Positions 34,101 to 38,315 of a DNA stretch of 64,000 bases are shown in pieces; the stretch's first letter is position 1; the number at the start of each line of letters is the position of its first letter. The DNA lies in NCBI GenBank assembly GCA_031213475.1, contig JARUPZ010000005.1, positions 6,382,988 to 6,446,987 of the forward strand, written 5' to 3'. Under the pieces are notes generated by a model. It searched no databases and was not told where the DNA came from. It saw only the letters and a list, made by a program, of their open reading frames with translations. The stretch comes from Nereocystis luetkeana (Eukaryota; Sar; Phaeophyceae; Laminariales; Laminariaceae). The translations under genes and the position numbers were made by a program.

Positions 34101-34638
34101 TGATGAGAAGCAGGACGGCCATGTCTTGTTTACCTGGTGTAGCAACATGCTGCGTACTACGGCACGGTTTCTATCTCGTGACGGGTAAATCGCATCCATA
34201 TCCAAACGGTATATCTTACCTGGGATATCCAAACGGTATATCTTACCGGTATACACACGAAGTATATATTGTACGTGAACGCGAGTCATAATGCTGACGG
34301 AACCAAATACCTGGATGGGGTCCGTTTCGACCTTGCCTGAAGCGTCCACCAACGAATGCACACAAGTTGACGACGACTGTATATATATATATATATTTCC
34401 TGCTGCTCGAGCTACTAGCGACATCTATACACCGTCTTGAGCATGCTCGGCCGTTTTGGTGTTGTTGTTGCTGTTGCTGCTGTTCGTCTGTGCGCCACGC
34501 CAGGTATCCGTGGACCCTTATGTCCGCCAGGGAAAGCTGACAGGCTGGCCCCGGTTCACTATAAATTACATGTTTCGCGTGGCTGCCAAGGCCACCAGGC
34601 GAGAAAAAACAACCTATATTACGGGGGACCATAGTTAA
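512..34638 (+). CDS. Gene A overview: Fmp27/SABRE/Hobbit (BLTP2-type) bridge-like lipid transfer protein, C-terminal half, multi-exon
   Basis: Span of a multi-exon gene; individual exons follow. Exons at 1925-3071, 3481-3911, 4608-5061, 5900-7186, 9131-9723, 12214-12529, 12952-13083, 13735-13829, 14643-15027, 15384-15644, 16270-16392, 20251-20324, 21051-21285, 24972-25207, 25670-25747, 26729-26891, 28816-28929, 30428-30739, 33229-33360 and 34504 onward join in phase with GT-AG borders and no stop. Family landmarks appear in the expected order: a WTPYRATGLTL segment, DALRLVWTLEIRDGV, YEVHLNNPQ, a VFSVPT segment, DLTSRQ followed by FFAVLDVVKNLLLAPP, EYRIGKCTWRL, FKHLEVNIFP, and an FLKYVRLGAVNTKL segment ending in DVKDL. 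Members of this family form long hydrophobic grooves that carry phospholipid between the ER and other membranes. Long Gly, Ala, Ser and Pro tracts inflate this copy. The N-terminal half lies outside the window. The family call rests on remembered motif order, not on a search. Confidence 0.85.
981..1924 (+). other. Gene A intron (944 bp)
   Basis: GTGTGC...CGACAG. No element recognised. Contains one ACCTGGTA motif near 1278 and several C-runs around 1605-1670. Confidence 0.45.
1925..3071 (+). CDS. Gene A exon: family core segment with DFGWTC and WTPYRATGLTL
   Basis: Starts at an acceptor CGACAG and ends at a GTGAGT donor after FGTQ, phase 0. About 382 residues. The opening ATLVIDFGWTCQG corresponds to the family strand written LEVTMDWQC in plant and animal members. 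About 115 residues later MWTPYRATGLTLKVAI matches the DPFRSTSLSLRW block of SABRE. Between and after these lie Ala and Gly tracts encoded by GCA/GGC/GGT repeats (a CAG-type run at 2179-2225), then a Gly/Asp-rich and acidic region (EEDPYGDPDDER). The low-complexity inserts make alignment outside the two blocks unreliable. Confidence 0.8.
3481..3911 (+). CDS. Gene A exon
   Basis: Acceptor CTTACAG at 3480, preceded by a strong C/T tract, and GTGTGT donor at 3912; enters in phase 0 and leaves in phase 2. Reads GHQTLHVFRQGLWVAIRLDL, then a Pro/Ala-rich insert, then LGTLVTFVQASVAVRRFALA and a terminal DGFVLDID. The alternating hydrophobic pattern at both ends fits strands of the lipid-binding groove. 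Specific family correspondence is not clear to me. Confidence 0.65.
3912..4607 (+). other. Gene A intron with TTGG/ATTG tetranucleotide runs
   Basis: Holds (TTGG)n then (ATTG)n at about 3934-4030. An exon-like segment at 4128-4209 has good splice signals, but including it breaks the phase (see rejected items). Confidence 0.55.
4608..5061 (+). CDS. Gene A exon, Gly/Ser-rich with DLELCLKDIRL
   Basis: Chosen acceptor is the AG at 4606-4607 after a C-rich tract. It is the only upstream AG that keeps the frame open and matches phase 2 from the preceding exon. Donor GTGAGG follows SSSK, phase 0. After about 70 Gly/Ser residues comes DLELCLKDIRLSRLHI, a typical beta-strand segment of the family, then an Asp-rich and Pro/Ser-rich linker. 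Confidence 0.7.
5062..5899 (+). other. Gene A intron containing a truncated C-tailed retroelement
   Basis: Nothing coding recognised. A 5'-truncated copy of repeat family X lies at about 5655-5850; its C-rich tail runs straight into the pyrimidine tract of the next 3' splice site. Confidence 0.6.
5655..5850 (+). mobile_element. Family X, 5'-truncated
   Basis: Carries the 3' half: TGCAGCTCACCCTTCGTGCG, the GTCTGCCTGGTCGTTGAAAG block and CCATGCATGACATGAGTACT plus C-rich tail. Confidence 0.7.
5900..7186 (+). CDS. Gene A exon: large exon ending in the LVWTLEIRDGV block
   Basis: Acceptor AAACAAG|G at 5899, donor GTGAGC at 7187, both phase 0; 429 residues. Begins AFGRHEDSTELFASLDRSL and AILRAEQLVFRKRG (family beta-strand), then a long disordered Ala, Gly (GGT repeat at about 6521-6560) and basic Pro/Ser region. 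It ends with NLIVLDALRLVWTLEIRDGV, which matches the diagnostic block of Fmp27/SABRE/Hobbit proteins (consensus LRxLWTxxxRD). The low-complexity middle is an insertion relative to animal members. Confidence 0.85.
7187..9130 (+). other. Gene A intron (1.9 kb)
   Basis: Contains a CTG run at 7399-7429, one ACCTGGTA motif at about 7678, a 19-bp C-run near 8845 and a CCCA repeat near 8975-9025. No exon or element recognised. Confidence 0.55.
9131..9723 (+). CDS. Gene A exon: continuation of WT..RD block, Ser-rich
   Basis: Acceptor TTTAG at 9130 joins in phase 0 to give RDGV then VMFVSDAMQSLSALNS, continuing the conserved helix. A poly-Ser stretch from TCC/TCG repeats follows (about residues 20-55), then a basic linker and Gly-rich region. 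Donor GTGCGT at 9724 leaves phase 2. Confidence 0.8.
9789..9899. mobile_element. MITE family 1 (TTACGGGGG ends), diverged copy
   Basis: Terminal inverted repeats TTACGGGGGACCATAG / ATGGTCCCCCGTAG; internal TATTTGGTCCTATT. In a gene A intron. Confidence 0.8.
10286..10375. mobile_element. MITE family 2 (TTAA type), diverged
   Basis: CCCTTTCAGTACTGCCGTTCC start with an inverted partner GGAACTGCAGTCATAAAG; flanks decayed. Confidence 0.65.
10622..10859 (+). mobile_element. LINE 3'-end fragment with C-tail
   Basis: Matches 36995-37217 of the larger LINE: ACGATCGCTATCCTAGGAGA, GATGGTGGCCACAGGCGGCC, and ends ACAAATGAGTACGCCCCC. Open as an ILGDRWWPQAAKQEGDK-type peptide, the C-terminus of the LINE protein. 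Confidence 0.75.
12214..12529 (+). CDS. Gene A exon ending in YEVHLNNPQ
   Basis: Acceptor AATACAG, donor GTTAGT; phase 2 in, 0 out. A Pro/Arg-rich part and a poly-Gly tract precede SIDYEVHLNNPQ. That ending corresponds to the family motif in which a Glu/Asn-Pro-Gln strand precedes the next exon's hydrophobic strand. Confidence 0.85.
12836..12890 (+). mobile_element. Family X, short 3' fragment
   Basis: CGACTACGGCCATGCACGAT then TGACTACACCCCCC, about 60 bp before an exon of gene A. Confidence 0.6.
12952..13083 (+). CDS. Gene A exon: IKLIGDNASLILYAEGADVE
   Basis: Acceptor CTTGCAG, donor GTAAGC, 44 codons, phase 0 at both ends, no low complexity. The sequence continues the NPQ strand of the previous exon and matches the conserved stretch following EPQ in Fmp27-type proteins (a hydrophobic strand, then a residue pattern ending in ARTY). 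A C-rich tail of a family X fragment lies about 60 bp upstream. Confidence 0.85.
13084..13734 (+). other. Gene A intron with (CAA)n
   Basis: CAA repeat of about 70 bp at 13261-13333 (also open as poly-Gln or poly-Asn frames, not coding). Nothing else recognised. Confidence 0.6.
13735..13829 (+). CDS. Gene A small exon: VFSVPTAADGVD
   Basis: Acceptor CCGCAG at 13734, donor GTATAA at 13830; phase 0 in, 2 out, 31 codons plus two bases. Reads GFYNLLRRKEIKIKLKEARV then FSVPTAADGVD. This is the family segment where a strand is followed by the [AS]PTDVD motif. Compact and fully conserved in character. Confidence 0.85.
13830..14642 (+). other. Gene A intron with (CTCC)n
   Basis: A CTCC run lies at about 14381-14420 followed by a 150-bp C/T-rich tract leading to the acceptor. 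Nothing else recognised. Confidence 0.6.
14643..15027 (+). CDS. Gene A exon: WVECNP then Gly/Gln-rich linker
   Basis: Acceptor AACAACAG at 14642; AG plus A completes Arg, giving the join DGVDR then WVECNPLVS, the expected follow-up of the PTDVD motif. After about 55 residues RFFAPYEITPSPSP is followed by poly-Gly and a short Lys/Gln run. Donor GTGAGG at 15028, phase 0. Confidence 0.8.
15384..15644 (+). CDS. Gene A exon: VPELFSDLTSRQ
   Basis: Acceptor GCGCAG at 15383, donor GTAAGA at 15645, phase 0 at both ends, 87 codons. It starts VMRNFSVHALYIFHKTLSV, has a Gly-rich loop in the middle, and ends with RLRLDVPELFSDLTSRQ, a strongly conserved family block. A TTACGGGGG MITE begins nine bases into the following intron. 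Confidence 0.88.
15645..16269 (+). other. Gene A intron: MITE plus GTTGTTGGTGTT repeat
   Basis: MITE at 15654-15758, then an imperfect GTT/GGT array at about 15826-16020. Several long frames are open through the array, but they are repeat artefacts. Confidence 0.6.
15654..15758. mobile_element. MITE family 1
   Basis: Begins TGACGGGGGACC (one base off consensus) and ends CCCCCGTAA; starts nine bases after an exon of gene A. Confidence 0.8.
16270..16392 (+). CDS. Gene A exon: FFAVLDVVKNLLLAPPPSEL
   Basis: Acceptor CTAACAG, donor GTGGGG, 41 codons, phase 0 at both ends. The segment directly continues DLTSRQ and is the best conserved stretch of this gene relative to Fmp27/SABRE proteins (helix then Leu-Leu-Leu-Ala-Pro-Pro-Pro), ending in a basic helix RRKRQRRLEG. 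Confidence 0.9.
16432..16538. mobile_element. MITE family 1, diverged
   Basis: TTACGGGCGACCATAC start, CCCCCGTAA end, TA flanks; followed 17 bp later by a second copy. Confidence 0.75.
16556..16660. mobile_element. MITE family 1, near-consensus
   Basis: 105 bp; TTACGGGGGGCCATAGTTAA with a perfect inverted partner and TA on each side. Almost identical to copies at 31856 and 55697. Confidence 0.88.
16838..16926. mobile_element. MITE family 2
   Basis: TTAA then CCCTTTTAGGGTCGCAGTCC and inverted partner ending CTAAAAGGG; right flank TCAA. Confidence 0.8.
17527..17614. mobile_element. MITE family 2, diverged
   Basis: CCTTTTTAGACTGCGGTCCC to ATCCTAAAAGGG; TTAA flanks lost. Confidence 0.72.
18715..18956 (-). 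pseudogene. Retroelement-type coding remnant with WWLGKI...YWVRFLNDPG
   Basis: Translated on the minus strand from about 18,950 downward it reads GTHFWCMGDDGLWWLGKIS and, after a short gap, GVYWVRFLNDPGSIKPPLSP. The pattern (W.G.I..., Y.V.FLNDPG...L..A.Y) resembles the small chromo/Tudor-like barrel found near the ends of some LTR retrotransposon proteins. It is only about 75 codons, has no flanking open frame and lies inside an intron of gene A, so it is best read as a fossil fragment. The family assignment is from memory and weak. Confidence 0.35.
20251..20324 (+). CDS. Gene A micro-exon (74 nt)
   Basis: Exon 16270-16392 ends in phase 0 but exon 21051-21285 needs phase 2, so an exon of length 3n+2 must lie between them. 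This segment follows an AAAAAG|G acceptor with a long C-run upstream, reads VLGEEAVYRDSRGNRSHNIR then TKSD plus two bases, and ends at GTCAGT. Its charged helical character suits the junction to EHLKEVVEETLRVLAAGG. Alternative: start the next exon at 20965 (after CAAAG) and skip this one, but that would code a repeat-derived QPNP tract. Confidence 0.65.
20325..21050 (+). other. Gene A intron with (CTTC)n and (AACCC)n
   Basis: CTTC run at about 20336-20384, TTGG-rich stretch to 20490, and an AACCC pentamer run at 20988-21035 just before the acceptor CACACAG. Confidence 0.6.
20336..20384 (+). repeat. (CTTC)n microsatellite
   Basis: About 12 uninterrupted units in a gene A intron, 12 bp after the donor of the 74-nt exon. 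Confidence 0.9.
21051..21285 (+). CDS. Gene A exon: EYRIGKCTWRL
   Basis: Phase 2 in, 0 out; donor GTGGGT. Begins EHLKEVVEETLRVLAAGG (helix), has a Ser/Pro/Gly-rich linker and ends with LTRIEYRIGKCTWRLPMGPR. The latter is the family strand pair in which a Gly is followed by a Trp-containing strand (consensus IxYxIxxxxWxL). The downstream intron begins within 25 bases of a reversed family X element. Confidence 0.8.
21308..21690 (-). mobile_element. Family X (SINE-like, C-tailed), full length
   Basis: In its own sense it starts near GTGCGGGGTGGGGAACCTTT (21690 side) and ends CATGCATGAGATCGAGCACAC plus C-rich DNA at 21308. It matches the plus-strand copy at 24345-24724 over the whole length. No coding potential of its own. 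Confidence 0.75.
21699..21806. mobile_element. MITE family 1
   Basis: TTGCGGAGGACCGTAG start and TCCCCCGTAA end; moderately diverged. Confidence 0.75.
21848..21925 (+). repeat. tRNA-like repeat (TGTAGCTCAGGTAGTGAGC)
   Basis: Contains GCTGTAGCTCAGGTAGTGAG, an A-box-like core, then GTGTCGTTGCCAACC and TATATATAATAG plus G-run. Same family, inverted, at 24203-24300. No clear B-box or cloverleaf. Confidence 0.5.
23647..23735. mobile_element. MITE family 2, complete with TTAA duplication
   Basis: 89 bp, almost a perfect palindrome around a short A/T-rich centre; TTAA at 23643-23646 and 23736-23739. Ends begin CCC, as in piggyBac-type transposons. Confidence 0.85.
24019..24200 (+). mobile_element. 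LINE 3'-end fragment with C-tail
   Basis: TATATGGAAACAACGTAATG through AACAAACGAGTACGCCCCCC, the same 3' end as 10622-10859, more deeply 5'-truncated. Confidence 0.72.
24203..24300 (-). repeat. tRNA-like repeat, inverted copy
   Basis: Reverse complement of the 21848 family: CACTACCTGAGCTACAGCAG and TATTATATATAGG. It abuts the C-tail of a LINE fragment. Confidence 0.5.
24345..24724 (+). mobile_element. Family X (SINE-like, C-tailed), full length
   Basis: Starts GTGGGGGGTGGGGAACC and ends CATGCATGATATCGAGTACA followed by a C-run. Frames through it are coincidental. Confidence 0.75.
24811..24857 (+). mobile_element. Family X, short 3' fragment
   Basis: CGACCATGCATGATATTGAG then TACACC and a 16-bp C-run, about 115 bp before exon 24972. 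Confidence 0.65.
24972..25207 (+). CDS. Gene A exon: family strand plus first half of a CHORD-like zinc motif
   Basis: Acceptor CGCTCCAG, donor GTTCGG, phase 0 in, 2 out. Reads SDVTIQNVLFQVERLWVRNL (family strand preceding the LLPN-type turn), a Lys/Ser-rich linker, then CQACGQHFAPEDNAWDSC. The pattern CxxCGxxFxxxxNxxxxC is the start of a CHORD-type zinc-binding fold, completed in the next two exons. I know of no such insert in other members of the family. Confidence 0.8.
25226..25395 (-). mobile_element. Family X, truncated, reversed
   Basis: G-runs, then TACTCGATATCATGCATGGC and CGTAGTCGTATGACCATAGA; lies directly after the donor of exon 24972-25207. Confidence 0.68.
25670..25747 (+). CDS. 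Gene A micro-exon (78 nt) continuing the CHORD-like motif
   Basis: Acceptor GACACAG at 25669, donor GTGAGA at 25748; phase 2 in and out, so its inclusion is neutral for frame. It turns DSCR into DSCRFHGSDEG, restoring the His that follows the third Cys (CxxH) in CHORD-like domains, then EIGSFIAAQRPSSRASAA. Without it the neighbouring exons still join in frame but lack this His, so alternative skipping is possible. Confidence 0.6.
26729..26891 (+). CDS. Gene A exon: second half of CHORD-like motif (WTCCG...GC...H)
   Basis: Acceptor CAACAG at 26728, donor GTAAGG at 26892, phase 2 in, 0 out. Reads GGRPGKWTCCGAVDEWAPGC then VPRPHVPKEMMVSVRAEGGP. WTCC followed by GCxxxxH is the classic second half of CHORD-like zinc motifs. 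The final VSVRAEGGPPILVGSTQ returns to the lipid-transfer core and joins the next exon. Confidence 0.8.
26920..27155 (-). mobile_element. Two family X fragments in tandem, reversed
   Basis: GTACTCGATCTCATGCATGG near 26964 and TCATGCACGGCCGTAGTCG near 27103, each preceded by a G-run; starts about 30 bp after exon 26729-26891. Confidence 0.65.
27210..27300. mobile_element. MITE family 2
   Basis: Left TTAA present; CCCCTTTTAGAGCCGCAGTC to TTCTAAAGGAGG. Confidence 0.8.
28816..28929 (+). CDS. Gene A exon: FKHLEVNIFPSVVYEL
   Basis: Acceptor AATCCAG, donor GTACGT, 38 codons, phase 0 at both ends, no low complexity. VSVFKHLEVNIFPSVVYELA aligns with the KEHFEVNVVPLTIRL block of animal BLTP2 and its Fmp27/SABRE counterparts. 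This is the clearest C-terminal landmark and fixes the family. Confidence 0.92.
28930..30427 (+). other. Gene A intron with TCTA run, MITE and tRNA-like sequence
   Basis: TCTA run at 28944-28972, a partial match to the tRNA-like repeat near 29090-29112, a TTACGGGGG MITE (29168-29266), and a minus-strand tRNA-like stretch at about 29758-29825. An A-run of 18 precedes the acceptor. Confidence 0.55.
29168..29266. mobile_element. MITE family 1, internally shortened
   Basis: TTACGGGGGACCATAG start, GGTCCCCCGTAA end; loses part of the right inner region. Confidence 0.78.
30428..30739 (+). CDS. Gene A exon: basic and Ala-rich linker
   Basis: Acceptor ATCGACAG, donor GTGCGT, 104 codons, phase 0 at both ends. 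Reads EEPREASPSNRNKKGRRFML, a Lys/Arg/Pro-rich region, then an Ala tract (GCG repeat at 30675-30690) and EESART. It corresponds to the variable basic linker following the FEVN block in BLTP2. Chosen frame is the only one joining both neighbours. Confidence 0.75.
30917..31225 (+). repeat. (AGT/AGC)n microsatellite, about 310 bp
   Basis: Pure AGT and AGTAGC hexamer runs interrupted only by CTGCAGC units; lies in a gene A intron. Confidence 0.9.
31856..31960. mobile_element. MITE family 1, near-consensus
   Basis: 105 bp with TA flanks, essentially the same sequence as 16556-16660. Confidence 0.88.
32216..32330 (+). repeat. tRNA-derived repeat with A-box and B-box
   Basis: A-box TAGCTTAGTAGG at 32269-32280 and B-box GGTTCGAACC at 32315-32324, 34 nt apart. 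D-stem and acceptor stems do not pair, so not a functional tRNA. The first 92 bp recur at 32479-32562. Confidence 0.6.
32479..32562 (+). repeat. tRNA-derived repeat, second partial copy
   Basis: Same GGGCTGGGTAATCGATCGAT and an A-box TAGCTCAGTAGG that fits the Pol III consensus; cut off before the B-box by a TA-rich run. Confidence 0.6.
33229..33360 (+). CDS. Gene A exon: FLKYVRLGAVNTKL...DVKDLK
   Basis: Acceptor GCTGCAG, donor GTAGGC, 44 codons, phase 0 at both ends. FLKYVRLGAVNTKLCTHGFP followed by WLPDVKDLK matches the conserved C-terminal block of BLTP2/Fmp27 in which a strand (YVRI...L.LSYKG) is followed by NIEDVKDL. Confidence 0.9.
33361..34503 (+). other. Gene A intron (1.1 kb)
   Basis: No element recognised; a short TA run lies near 34380-34397. 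A few open frames around 33860-34290 show no family signal. Confidence 0.5.
34504..34638 (+). CDS. Gene A C-terminal exon, running into a MITE
   Basis: Acceptor ACGCCAG at 34503. VSVDPYVRQGKLTGWPRFTI then NYMFRVAAKATRREKTT corresponds to the final conserved family segment (DVKDL...LEY...TWxxL...ALK). After KTT the frame enters a MITE at 34619 and stops at TAA 34636-34638, adding YITGDHS. Without the MITE the sequence would read ACC TAT A followed by GTAATG, a plausible phase-1 donor at the insertion point, so the original exon probably ended at 34618 and the coding sequence continued downstream. Confidence 0.75.
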   Translation, partial: VSVDPYVRQGKLTGWPRFTINYMFRVAAKATRREKTTYITGDHS

Positions 34639-34723
34639 TGGGACCTATGGTATACATCAAAACCTATATATTTAACCATTTTTGCTAACAATATTTGGTC
34701 CTATTAACTATGGTCCCCCGTAA
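34619..34723. mobile_element. TTACGGGGG MITE at the end of gene A exon
   Basis: Terminal inverted repeats TTACGGGGGACCATAGTTAA and complement, TA on both sides. Near-identical to intronic copies elsewhere in the window, which suggests a recent insertion. Confidence 0.85.
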
Positions 34724-35083
34724 TAGTAATGTTCCCTGTCCCCTGTCGCCTTTGTTTTTTTTTTTTTCGTCCGGTATTCTCGCGGCGAACTTGCGTGCAG
34801 GTTCGTGATAGTTTATAAGGGTGAAAAATAATCGGAGGTACGTGCGGCCAGGGCAGTATCATCTGTAGTAGGAGGAAGAGCATAATTTATACCTGGTATT
34901 TGGTTTTTATGTGTTCCAATCACCGCTTTTTACGTTCCACCTGTGGTGTGGGAGGGGAGGAGGTTTTTGCCCTCGAAGACATTGTGGACTGTATCATATT
35001 CTACGTATGTACGTGCCTCAATCTGGTGCGTGCTGTACACTCGAGTTTGGCGAAAACAAAACTCATGGGTTTCCACACTTCAG

Positions 35084-35124
35084 GAGGCGCTATACGCACC
35101 CCTAAGCCTTTCAAAAGGAAAGAG
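35084..35124 (+). CDS. Possible gene A exon (41 nt), RGAIRTPKPFKRKE
   Basis: Acceptor CACTTCAG, strong donor GTGAGC. Reading in phase 1 from a pre-MITE exon end at 34618 gives TTY-R-GAIRTPKPFKRKE, a basic tail like that of other family members. Read in phase 0 it gives EALYAPLSLSKGK, which would end in phase 2 and fit the exon at 37388. Both readings are open, so the call is tentative. Confidence 0.35.
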
Positions 35125-35483
35125 GTGAGCTACCCCTGTGGATCTAAATGTGGGAGCGTTTGACCAAACGCTGGTTACGTCTCCGCTCAGGAAGTGCAAT
35201 CTAAAAAGCCCTCAGACACGAGCAACTCCATGGGCTACTGTGGGTATCGTACGTAAACGTTTTGTTTTCAGAAACACATGCAACATCGGAGGCCAAGGTG
35301 TTGGGGAGCGCCTCAGAAAGGGTTTGGGGAGGCTCCGTCCCGTCAGTCAAGAAGCGCATTGGGTTCCGAAGTGCAGTCAGTCCCTAGAGTGGCATGGTTC
35401 ATCTATCAGTAGTCGTGCTATTCCGAGAATGTATACCCCGCGTAATATGTAGACCAAGCAGCGTAAATGGCAAAGTTGCTACA

Positions 35484-35545
35484 CCCCCCCCCCCCAGTAC
35501 GACTACGACCATGCATGGTAATGAATACATCGCCCCCGCCCCGCC
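35484..35545 (+). mobile_element. Family X fragment
   Basis: CGACTACGACCATGCATGGT then AATGAATACATCGCCCCC, immediately upstream of the LINE remnant. Confidence 0.55.
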
Positions 35546-35589
35546 CCCATCCATCGCCTAGGATACAACTAACCGCCCCCCCCCTCCCA

Positions 35590-37215
35590 CCTTCGAAATG
35601 GATTGTGGAAAAAATGTGGGAAAAAGGAATCAGAGGAAAGATGTGGAGAATGATGAAAAATATTACGGAATGTGTGAGAAGTGCTGTGATGCTGGACCGG
35701 TAAACATCGACGTCTGTTGATATTTTACAAGGAATTGCACAGGGATGTACGTTGTCACCCAACCTATTCAAGATATCTATTAACAACCTGATAGTAGCAG
35801 TCGAAGCAGCAAGGCAGGGAGTCACGGTAGGGGAAGATACAGTGTCGGGATTGATGTTTGCTGATGACTTCGTGGGGATATCAGAAACACCCGAAGGATT
35901 GCGAAAACAAACAGAGAAGCCGCTAGAATACACTAGGAAATGGAGGGTGACGGCGAACGTCAAGAAATGAGCATTAGTTGTTAGTAATGAAGATAAGGTG
36001 AACCCGATAAATTCCAGTTGGAAGTGGGGAGAAGATGAATTGCCGATCGTAGACCAGTATACGAACCTTCGCGTAAATATCTCAAAAGACTGCTCTTGGG
36101 ATACACCTATAGCAAAAGTAATAGGAAAGGGTAAAGCACACATAGGCAAGATGGATGCGATCCTGAGAGACTCGCACCTGGACATCAGGATTAAGAGATG
36201 TACCCTGATGAATGTGGTAGTACCAAAGCTAGAATATGCAGGAGAAGTATGGGAAGGGAACGCGAAACTCGTGAAACACTTGGAAACAGTACAGATGACA
36301 GCAGCTAAAAAAATCCCCAAGATGCTCAAGTACGACTACTTACTGTAGTAATACAGCATTAAGAGCAGAACTGGGAATGCACCCACTCGAGAGAAATAGG
36401 GATATGAGAAAGTTGAAATGGCAATAGAAAGTAAGGAACATGCCAACAAAGAGGTTGCCAGCCATAGTAGATAGAGCTGTATGGGAGAAAGTAACAAAAG
36501 GGCGAGCTGGAATAAGGTGGGATAGCGTAGTTGAGAAATACTGGAAGGATAAAGGAAACCAGGCAGACTTTATGTCCGCCGGGAAGTTTAGAAAGTACAA
36601 GGCAGAAGGAGAAAAAGGGATTGGAAGAAGGGAAAGGCTAGCGCTACGAAACTAGGTGGAATCGGAAAAACACCTAGAGATATACGGGGGATTGAGGGAA
36701 GGAATAGGAATGAAAACGTATCTGCACGGCCCAATGGACTTCGCGAAAACGCTGAAACTGCGCTTTCGTGTAGGTGACCTGGACCTGCCAGAAAGAAAAA
36801 AGAGGTACACCAGTAGCCGGGAGGAGGAGGAAATAGATGCACAGATGTGCCCGTGTGGCAAAGCAATAGAGAGTAGAACTCACATAGTAGAATAAAGTGG
36901 AATATACAAAGAGGATTGGGAGGTGTTAGAAGAGGAGATGAGGGAAATAGGCGACTGTGTCATGGAGGAGTTTGACACACAAGATAGCAGCGAGGAAACG
37001 ATCGCTATCCTAGGAGATAGATGGTGGCCACAGGCGGCCAAACAGGAAGGAAATAAGAATAGCGAAAAAATTCTATATGGAAACAACGTCGTGAGCGTCC
37101 AACTGTCGGAGGTGTCTCTAATAGGAGTAGGAACGGTGCTCCGTCTCGAAAGGGATGCGTGGTCAGTGGTCAAAAGACTAAGGCGAGCAACAAATGAGTA
37201 CGCCCCCCCCCCCCC
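35590..37215 (+). pseudogene. Decayed non-LTR retrotransposon (reverse transcriptase and zinc knuckle), 3' part
   Basis: Overlapping broken frames read an RT palm: GIAQGCTLSPNLFKISINNL (35735-35793) and GLMFADDFVG (the [FY]xDD catalytic motif, near 35850-35880). A thumb-like region follows at 36000-36345, then CPCGKAIESRTHIVE (36850-36893), a zf-RVT type Cys/His motif common at LINE C-termini. Several in-frame stops (for example after LDR at 35702, KK at 35970 and LRN at 36655) show it is dead. The 5' end is truncated near 35590, and the 3' end is ATGAGTACG followed by a C-run at about 37195-37217. Confidence 0.8.
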
Positions 37216-37387
37216 CCTCCCCGCCACCCCCAACCCATCCCATCCCATTCCAATCCTATCCCCTGCGATGTAGCTAGCTTCCCCTTTCCTCCCCCATTCC
37301 ACCCTCTGCGACTCAACTAACCCCCCGCCCTGCTCCGAACTTCTCCCCCACCCCCACTGCTTCTCATTGCCTTTGCCCTACGAACAG

Positions 37388-38315
37388 GGCGAGCATCGCA
37401 CACGGTGCGAACCTCGTCTTGGCGCGTATGCACGGCCGCGACGCCTGCGGGGTCGTGGGCCCCGTGGCCTCACCCTCTTCCCCCTTCGGGACGCGCGGGG
37501 GCAGAGGCAGAGGGAGAGCCAGAGGCCAGGACAGCAGCAACCGCAACGACAAGGGAATACTGAAGTACTTCGGCCGCAATAACTCGGACACATCGTCCGA
37601 CTCTGCCGGCGGCGGGAGCTTCTCGCCCGCCCGTGGCGCGGCGACCTCCCCCCCTTCCTCCCCTCCCGTGTCTGCTGCTTCTCCTGCTGCTGCTGCTGCT
37701 GCTTCTGTGGAAGCCGAGACGGCGGCGGCGGCGGCTGTATCGGGTTCTGAGAAATTCGACAGCTCCGGACTCCTGTTCGGAGACAAGGCGGCGGTGAAGG
37801 CTAGGCGTGTCGGGAAGAGGGCGCGCATGAGCGCCATGCTGAAGCGCGGGCTCCGGTCCGCAAGAGGGAAAAACCCTAGCCCAGACGTCGTTCCTTCGGC
37901 GGCGGCGGCGGCGGCCGCGGTGGCCTTGGCTGGTGGTGGTGGTGGTGGTGGTGATGGTGGAGGCGGTGGAAGCGGTGCGATAGCGGAGGGAGAAGGAAAG
38001 GCAGGCAGCAGCAGCATCAGCAGCAGCATCAGCAGCAGTTCTCGCGGAGTTCCCTTTCTCCCAGGGAGTAACGACCTCTCGCTGGAGCTTCTGCTGCCAC
38101 CAGTAATACTACCCGCTCAGACGCAGGCCACGGGAGAGCGGCAGCAGGCACGCCGACGCTCGAAGGGAGACAGGCGCAGGACGAGCCGCGGCGGTAGTGG
38201 CGTCGACAGCAGCGACAGCTGCGGCGGCGGCGGCGGCGGCGGTGGAGGTGGGGGTAGCGGTGGTGGGGATGGCGGTGGCGGTGGCAGTGGCAATGGCGGA
38301 CCCCCCCTTCTATAA
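37388..38315 (+). CDS. Possible terminal exon of gene A, or part of a separate gene: basic, Ala/Gly/Ser-rich tail
   Basis: Opens after ACGAACAG at 37387 and runs to a TAA at 38313-38315. Reads ASIAHGANLVLARMHGRDAC, an RG-rich stretch, KGILKYFGRNNSDTSSDS, long Ala/Ser tracts, then SGLLFGDKAAVKARRVGKRA and a basic helix, Gly/Ser repeats and NDLSLELLLPPV. The LLFG(D/x)K plus basic helix resembles C-terminal tails of Fmp27/BLTP2 proteins, and codon use is like gene A. It needs a preceding exon ending in phase 2, which I could only supply with the doubtful exon 35084-35124. It may be cut off from gene A by the MITE and the LINE. Confidence 0.5.

Noticed and set aside
35735-36345. Functional reverse transcriptase gene
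   Set aside because: Motifs are recognisable, but several stops and frame changes interrupt the frame and the 5' half is missing.
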